A DNA stretch of 64,000 nucleotides. Origin: Zhengitettix transpicula. Lineage: Eukaryota; Arthropoda; Insecta; Orthoptera; Tetrigidae. The stretch spans positions 215,370,746-215,434,745 of the forward strand of contig CM073590.1 of assembly GCA_037074705.1 (NCBI GenBank). The letters run 5' to 3'. The position numbers and the translations under genes are program-made. Positions 58,880 to 64,000 of this stretch are shown here, piece by piece; within the stretch, counting starts at the first letter, position 1; the number at the start of each line of letters is the position of its first letter. Under the pieces are notes generated by a model. That model did no database searches and had not been told where the DNA came from. It saw only the letters and a list, made by a program, of their open reading frames with translations.

Positions 58880-58929
58880 ATGAAGACTAGCTACTCCCTC
58901 GTAGATATCGTCGCAGCTCTACGACAAAG
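58880..58929 (+). CDS. Possible short first coding exon
   Basis: An ATG in favourable context (gtcgccATGA) opens MKTSYSLVDIVAALRQ and runs without a stop into a good donor (CAAAG|GTAAAT) at 58929, leaving two bases of a codon. The frame is closed by a stop 27 bases upstream, so this ATG would be the start. The local sequence is balanced in composition and follows a G-rich tract, as a promoter-proximal first exon might. No partner exon can be linked in the window. The first residues contain no strong signal peptide. It could instead be part of an unrecognised repeat. Confidence 0.25.
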
Positions 58930-61900
58930 GTAAATATATATATTACAATGAACGTCATATAAATTTGTATGAGTTATATTCTTCAATCAAAATGCTGTCT
59001 TCTAATTTGTCAGGTGAGCTCATATGCAATCAAAATTTATTACTAAAGAATATATATTACACAGGTGACGTTACAAAAAATTAAGACAAATTATTCATAA
59101 ATAGTTAACCAATCGCCATCTGTGTTTATAAGATCTAGTAATGACCTGTCAAATTGTAACTTGGATTATGCTTTCCCAAAACTTTTCAGATATTAAACTA
59201 AACAAATTTATTACGACTTTCTGGTATACATTTATAATAAATTATATTACCAAACCCAAAATGTACTGTTTACAGTTTATATCGGCACCGTATAGACCAT
59301 TAGTTTCTTTTATGAATAGAGTTTTACAAGGATAAACGAACGTGAAAAGTTTAAATTATTTATATTTGATCCATCATATATTTTGTTTAGCTCAGATCAG
59401 TCTGTGTAAAAAAAATACAAGGTACAACTTCATTGACAAATAAAATATGTAATTCCAAATGTTAGCTGAAAATATCATTCGGCAACAAAAAATGAAGGCT
59501 TAACTCCTTCCTAGTATATAAATTTTATAAATTAATAGTTGGTGAAGTATGCGCATTATTTAAAAATATTGCTATAAAAGTGTTATACAGCTAGAAAAAA
59601 TAAAATCATCATTTAATAGCCATCGTAGTCTTTTCGGAGGTAAAATGTAGAAATAAATATTTGAATGATTACTTTTCGTGTATTAATATTGTTCGATCAT
59701 TTCTTTACCTTCAAACTTACAACAAAGAAAAAATAAATAGATAATCTAAATAGCAGCATTAAACTTAGATATGTAACAATTTTAATCTATATTTTTCAAA
59801 ACATGATTCCTTATTTTAAATTTAAGAGCCAATTTGTAATTTTTATTGCCTTACATTTAAGAAATTATAAAAATTACATTAATAACCATTATAATTTTTT
59901 TTTAATTTGAATACTAATTATTTCACTGTTAACTTTTAGAAATAATATGTCAGACTGAATACTTTGCTGATTTTTGATAGTATTCTAAATTAAATATTTT
60001 CGACTATTTTCAGTTAATGTCCACGAATGAGCACATGATTAAATCCAGCAGTACCATAAATAAATCCAGTAGTATCATTGTATTGTCTGTGTTGCTGAAG
60101 TTTTCTTGTTTGAAAGAACAGTACTATTGTTCTCTGGTCAAGGCTGATATAGACCTACAAAATTCATTCCTAGGGTTCATACTTTCATTGTTCTTATTCG
60201 TTTTTATAATCCTTGAAAGTTACCCGACATTTTACTAATATCATTTCTTTATATTTTTAAAAATTTTATTCAAATATCTCTATTTAAACTTTTAAATATG
60301 ATTAAAAATTAAAATATTGCTGTCAGTTACAAGACGTCGTGTTAAACAAACACACAAAGAACTATTCAGTATACTTTGTATAAGATATGACAAGCATCCT
60401 TTACGACTCTCTTTGTTTTCTTTAAGTGTACTCGCTGTTTATATCTTTTACGTGGTGTAATTTTAACAAGGCAGCATAACTATTTTGATATTTCGTTCAC
60501 AGGCTTCTTAACTGTCGTATTCATTTATATTGCAAGGTCTCGTTCGTATAACATATTAAATTAATGAATTAAACCAGAGCGAATCAGTTCCGAGAACGAA
60601 AATTTGAATACTATCTTTAATTTGACATATCATAACCTTTCTTAATCGACATCCTGATAGGCATGTGTTTTGTTATCTTCAACATCTCTAGTTACAGTAT
60701 TAAAATTTTCATTTTTAATCTAATTAAACCATAACCTATTACATTTTATATATCACCAATTAAGGAAATATTTACACAATATAATTGAATAATTGGGTAT
60801 TAAAGCTGTTATATTACATATAAATCAGGAGTCTTGTTTCAGTGAAAATGGTTTGACGAATAGTTCTTTACAAGTATACTTTGATGTTCATTGAGTATAA
60901 GAACATTTTCAGGGGTTTAATTAGCATTTGAGTATTTTTGAAGGAATGTTTAAAGCAAAAATTGAGAAGAAAGTTGTCGTTACCATTTAAATTCATAGAG
61001 ACTGTAGCTAGGTGACGGAGGATCCAAAGATCGAGTTTTTCCAGCAGTCACCTTCGATTACCAAGTGCATAGAAAACTAATACAAAGTAATATAAAAAAT
61101 CCTCTAGGTGCGAGACATATGAATTTCCGAATATTTAGAAAATAATTTCAACGTGAAACATTAAGAATGGCATTAAGCTCTCACATATGTAAAATTGAAA
61201 TAAAACTTGATAAATCAACAAAATATTAAATTTTCATGAAATTTATTTTCTATTAAAATGATTAAATTAGAACTAGTTATTTTATTTGGTTTAAAAGATT
61301 TTAGACATTGAAATTATTGAACTAACTTCAATTAAGCCTTAAGGAACTATTAATAGCAACACATAATTCGACTTACTCTATTGGCCCTTAAATTTTGCAC
61401 CATCAAAGTCTCCTATACATTTCTTCACATAATTATTATTAATGTTTATATTTTACAGTAAAATAAATGTTTAGCTTTATATCTATGACAATTAAATTAC
61501 AAATATATAATTCTAATTTTATTGTAATTGTGCCTGATTATGTGATGTTGATACTATTTCAGTTGTATAGTTTTCCCATCGGCATAACGCAATAACATTT
61601 ACGATAACAAAAATAATTATAATTTACTTACAGAGACTTATCCCTTAAAACTTTCAACTATTTAGTAGTTGTTATATCGGAAAATATTCATTCACTTATG
61701 AAAATACCAGTATATAGTAGGAAAACCACGCACATGTAATGAAAGTTAGTTATTTGAATTAACTCCGTATTTTATATTTTTTAATTTGATATAATTGGCA
61801 TATAGTATAAGTTTAAAACTTATCACAGATGATGTAATGTATATCGATTTAGTAACTGGCATCCTTATTGCTTGTCATGCAAGAAGACAATGCTACAAAG

Positions 61901-62623
61901 ACGCGTGTCAGTAATTGAAAGTCACGAAGCTGTTGTCGCCGCTTCATTGGAGAGTCCTTAAGGGCATCGCAAAAAAGGACAACGCTGAACAAGTGTTTCA
62001 TCAAGCTCGACGTACAAAGCTGTCAAAATTAAACGGGCCGATAAAGAAAAAGTTTCAGTATGAGGAAGTTAACGAACAACCGTATTTCCTGAAACATGTG
62101 GAATTTATTTAATTACCTGTATACGGCCTAGACTGGGTAACCGTACCCTGAGGTTTCCACTTCAGATATAATCTTGGGTAAATGACACAAAATGATGATG
62201 TGGACTTTCTTAAACATGGTTATGAGAGACTAACTTCATTGTGTTCGTTGAGAACGAGGCGCGTTTTAATGATCAAAAACGGAAACAAATTAATCATTTA
62301 ATAAACTGTTCTATGCGACAGTTGTAATTTTATCAGATGTAACATTAAAAGATATGTCATTTAAGGAAGAGTACGCTCAAAAAATAGATTACGATTGAGT
62401 TTAGAAGTCTTTTAGCAAACATTACAAACGAAACAAAGAAGGGAGTTTTAGGATTTCTACTCTTTAATGACTTGATCGTCGGGACAATTCTCCTTCATAA
62501 ATAATTTAAAAAGTCATCAATTTTTTGTTAAATTAAAAACAACTTTGTAAATAATCCATTATGGACTTAAAAATAAATCTTTTTACGTGAGGTAAATTGA
62601 AACTAGAGCTTACACACACAAAC
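58930..62623. other. AT-rich tract with one less biased open frame
   Basis: The frame at 61915-62112 (65 codons, TTG rather than ATG start) reads a basic peptide with VFHQARRTKLSKLNGPIKKK and FQYEEVNEQPYFLKHVEFI, then a stop. It is balanced in composition, but I recognise no family and there is no clear acceptor. It may be a terminal exon, a transposon remnant or chance. The 73-codon frame at 60017-60238 follows a good acceptor-like sequence (tcgactattttcag) but would start with a stop in the phase exon 3 requires. Confidence 0.3.
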
Positions 62624-62650
62624 ATATATATATATATATATATATATATA
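62624..62650. repeat. (AT)n microsatellite
   Basis: About 13 AT units. Confidence 0.95.
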
Positions 62651-62759
62651 GTATTATAAAAAATACTTAAAAAATGAAATTAGGACTTTTTGCTGAATCA
62701 AACGTGCTTATTTGAAATTAGCAAATCTTGATGCAGATAGTCACGTTTCAGCAACGGCT

Positions 62760-63138
62760 GTATATCATAAAACAGTATTACAAAGATGAATTTTCGAAGT
62801 GACCGACGTTTTGTCCTTTGTTTCCACAACTGGAAAATGATGTGAAGAATGATTCCTTCTTACAGGACGGTGCCACAGGTCACACAGCGGTGCGACGCTA
62901 TCGCATTTCCCGGAGGGGTTATTTCCCGTAACTGTGATGTGAACTTCCCACTCAGGTCGTGAGATCTAAACACTAACGGGGTTGTGACACTGCGGGGTTT
63001 GTGAATTACTAGAAGAAACTAGGAACGAAGCGCTACTTTCGACGGAACATCCAAACATTGGCAATAATTGCAAATGAGAGGTCAGCCATTGGGTTCTCAG
63101 GAGTCAGTTCACAAAGAAATGTACAGAATGTCATTTGA
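62760..63138 (+). pseudogene. Tc1/mariner-superfamily transposase fossil, catalytic part
   Basis: The frame from 62809 reads CPLFPQLENDVKND then FLQDGATGHTAVRRY. This corresponds to the FPQL...WFQQDGATAHTA block that contains the second catalytic Asp of a DDE transposase common in insect genomes. After a stop and frame change the next block, DVNFPLRS then a stop then DL, matches the DxxWPPRSPDLTPLD segment, with the Pro of SPDL lost. Weaker similarity continues to about 63138. At least four stops and two frame changes show long inactivity. Only the middle of the catalytic domain is recognisable; no inverted repeats were seen. This lineage differs from the mariner remnants at 12.6-14.5 kb. Confidence 0.65.
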
Positions 63139-64000
63139 ATAATAATTTTATAAACATAAATGTCAATTCAGTTTTGGATATGTCAAAAATTATTTAATAT
63201 TATGCTCATTACAGTCATGTCGCGTTTTAAAGTTACGACATTATTATTAGTAGACCCATTATGGTTCTTTTCTACTCCGAAAACAATAAGTGTTGTTTTA
63301 AGGAGTCAAATACAGATATCGTTTTTTTAACAAATATTTATAAATTAGTGTAACTTCCGAAGGCATTCAACACCGTTTTAATCAATTTTAAAATTAAACA
63401 TATTTATGGCAAGATTAAAAATAGTGTTGATATCTTATCTCTGCTTTCCGTAGCGGCACGTCTATGATTTTTTAAGGTTTTCTGCATATTCCGCGTTTTA
63501 TTAATCCCTGACCAATGTTTGGCGAGACTCAAGTGTGTACGTACGTCTTTTATTACGCAAACACTTCGTGGATTTTAGTGACTTTCTGCAGATTGCTGTT
63601 CCAGTAACATTTCAGCCCCAATAAGTAAACCTCAGATCCAATCTGAACAAACGTCTTTGACATTACCATACAACACGTACCGTAAATCACCATTTCTCGC
63701 TATAAAACCAAGTATATATTTTCGTTACCAACTACAAAACACAAATGATGTTTGATTACAGATAACGTGAATTGGAGATAATTCCTGATTCTATTAGTGT
63801 GGTATGTGACTCGCGCCCCATAAATTTAATATATAATACATGGGTAATTCAATATTGCATTTGTAATTGTCCAAATGCAGTCCTAAATGTATGGAGAACT
63901 CGATTTTGTAAGTAAATTTCAATTTAACGGTTAATTACTCCGTGAAATTATATCTTTTAATTAAATATATGAAATATCCAAATACAGACAAAATTAACTG
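63139..64000. other. AT-rich tract to the window end
   Basis: No gene, repeat or RNA feature recognised. Confidence 0.5.

Noticed and set aside
60017..60238. 73-codon frame behind a good acceptor-like site
   Set aside because: The phase required by exon 3 meets a stop at once, and the peptide is a hydrophobic translation of AT-rich DNA without a domain.
1..64000. Bacterial-type operons, CRISPR arrays, defence or secretion systems, rRNA genes, viral genes
   Set aside because: None seen: no long frames, no operon-like spacing, no regularly spaced repeat-spacer structure and no conserved rRNA words. The signals all fit an animal nuclear genome.

Overview
The window looks like one piece of an AT-rich eukaryotic, most probably insect, nuclear genome. 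It has spliceosomal exon boundaries, tRNA-derived SINEs with RNA polymerase III promoter boxes, several decayed Tc1/mariner-superfamily transposons, long (TA)n and (GA)n microsatellites, and no long open reading frames. The mix would suit a large-genome lineage such as cockroaches, termites or stick insects, but that placement is an inference. I see no bacterial gene, operon, CRISPR array or defence system.

The only host gene I can support is a plus-strand gene represented by three short internal exons at 34494-34557, 46699-46742 and 49891-49979. Each has a polypyrimidine-AG acceptor and a GT donor, and the reading phases agree across all three. They encode about 65 residues of a Ser/Thr/Pro/Glu-rich, probably disordered stretch that I cannot assign to a family. 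Introns of about 12.1 and 3.1 kb separate them, so much of the window is probably intron. A second, weaker candidate is a short ATG-to-donor exon at 58880-58929, just downstream of a very G-rich tract.

The rest is intronic or intergenic sequence with transposon debris. 1-10.6 kb: microsatellites, a SINE (1931-2170) and a hairpin-rich repeat (9985-10561, called family D here) whose tail also forms the first bases of the window. 12.6-16.7 kb: an internally deleted mariner with both ends, a decayed mariner transposase on the minus strand, and a Tc1-like fragment. 19.8-30.1 kb: a long hairpin, copies of dispersed repeat B, a SINE split by a 688-bp insert with an 8-bp target duplication, and a 177-bp foldback. 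33-41.7 kb: a direct repeat abutting the first exon, more SINEs, and an inverted pair of repeat B. 46.5-57.4 kb: a family D fragment, exons 2 and 3, more repeat B, and a dense microsatellite cluster. 62.8-63.1 kb: another transposase fossil.

Several less AT-rich islands without a convincing coding frame (about 15.5, 22.2, 35.5, 44.1 and 48.1 kb) are candidate regulatory elements. The last has a perfect palindromic homeodomain-type site. These calls rest on composition and motif reading only. Nothing here amounts to a new biological system; the items most worth following are the three-exon gene, the nested insertion and the structured D family.
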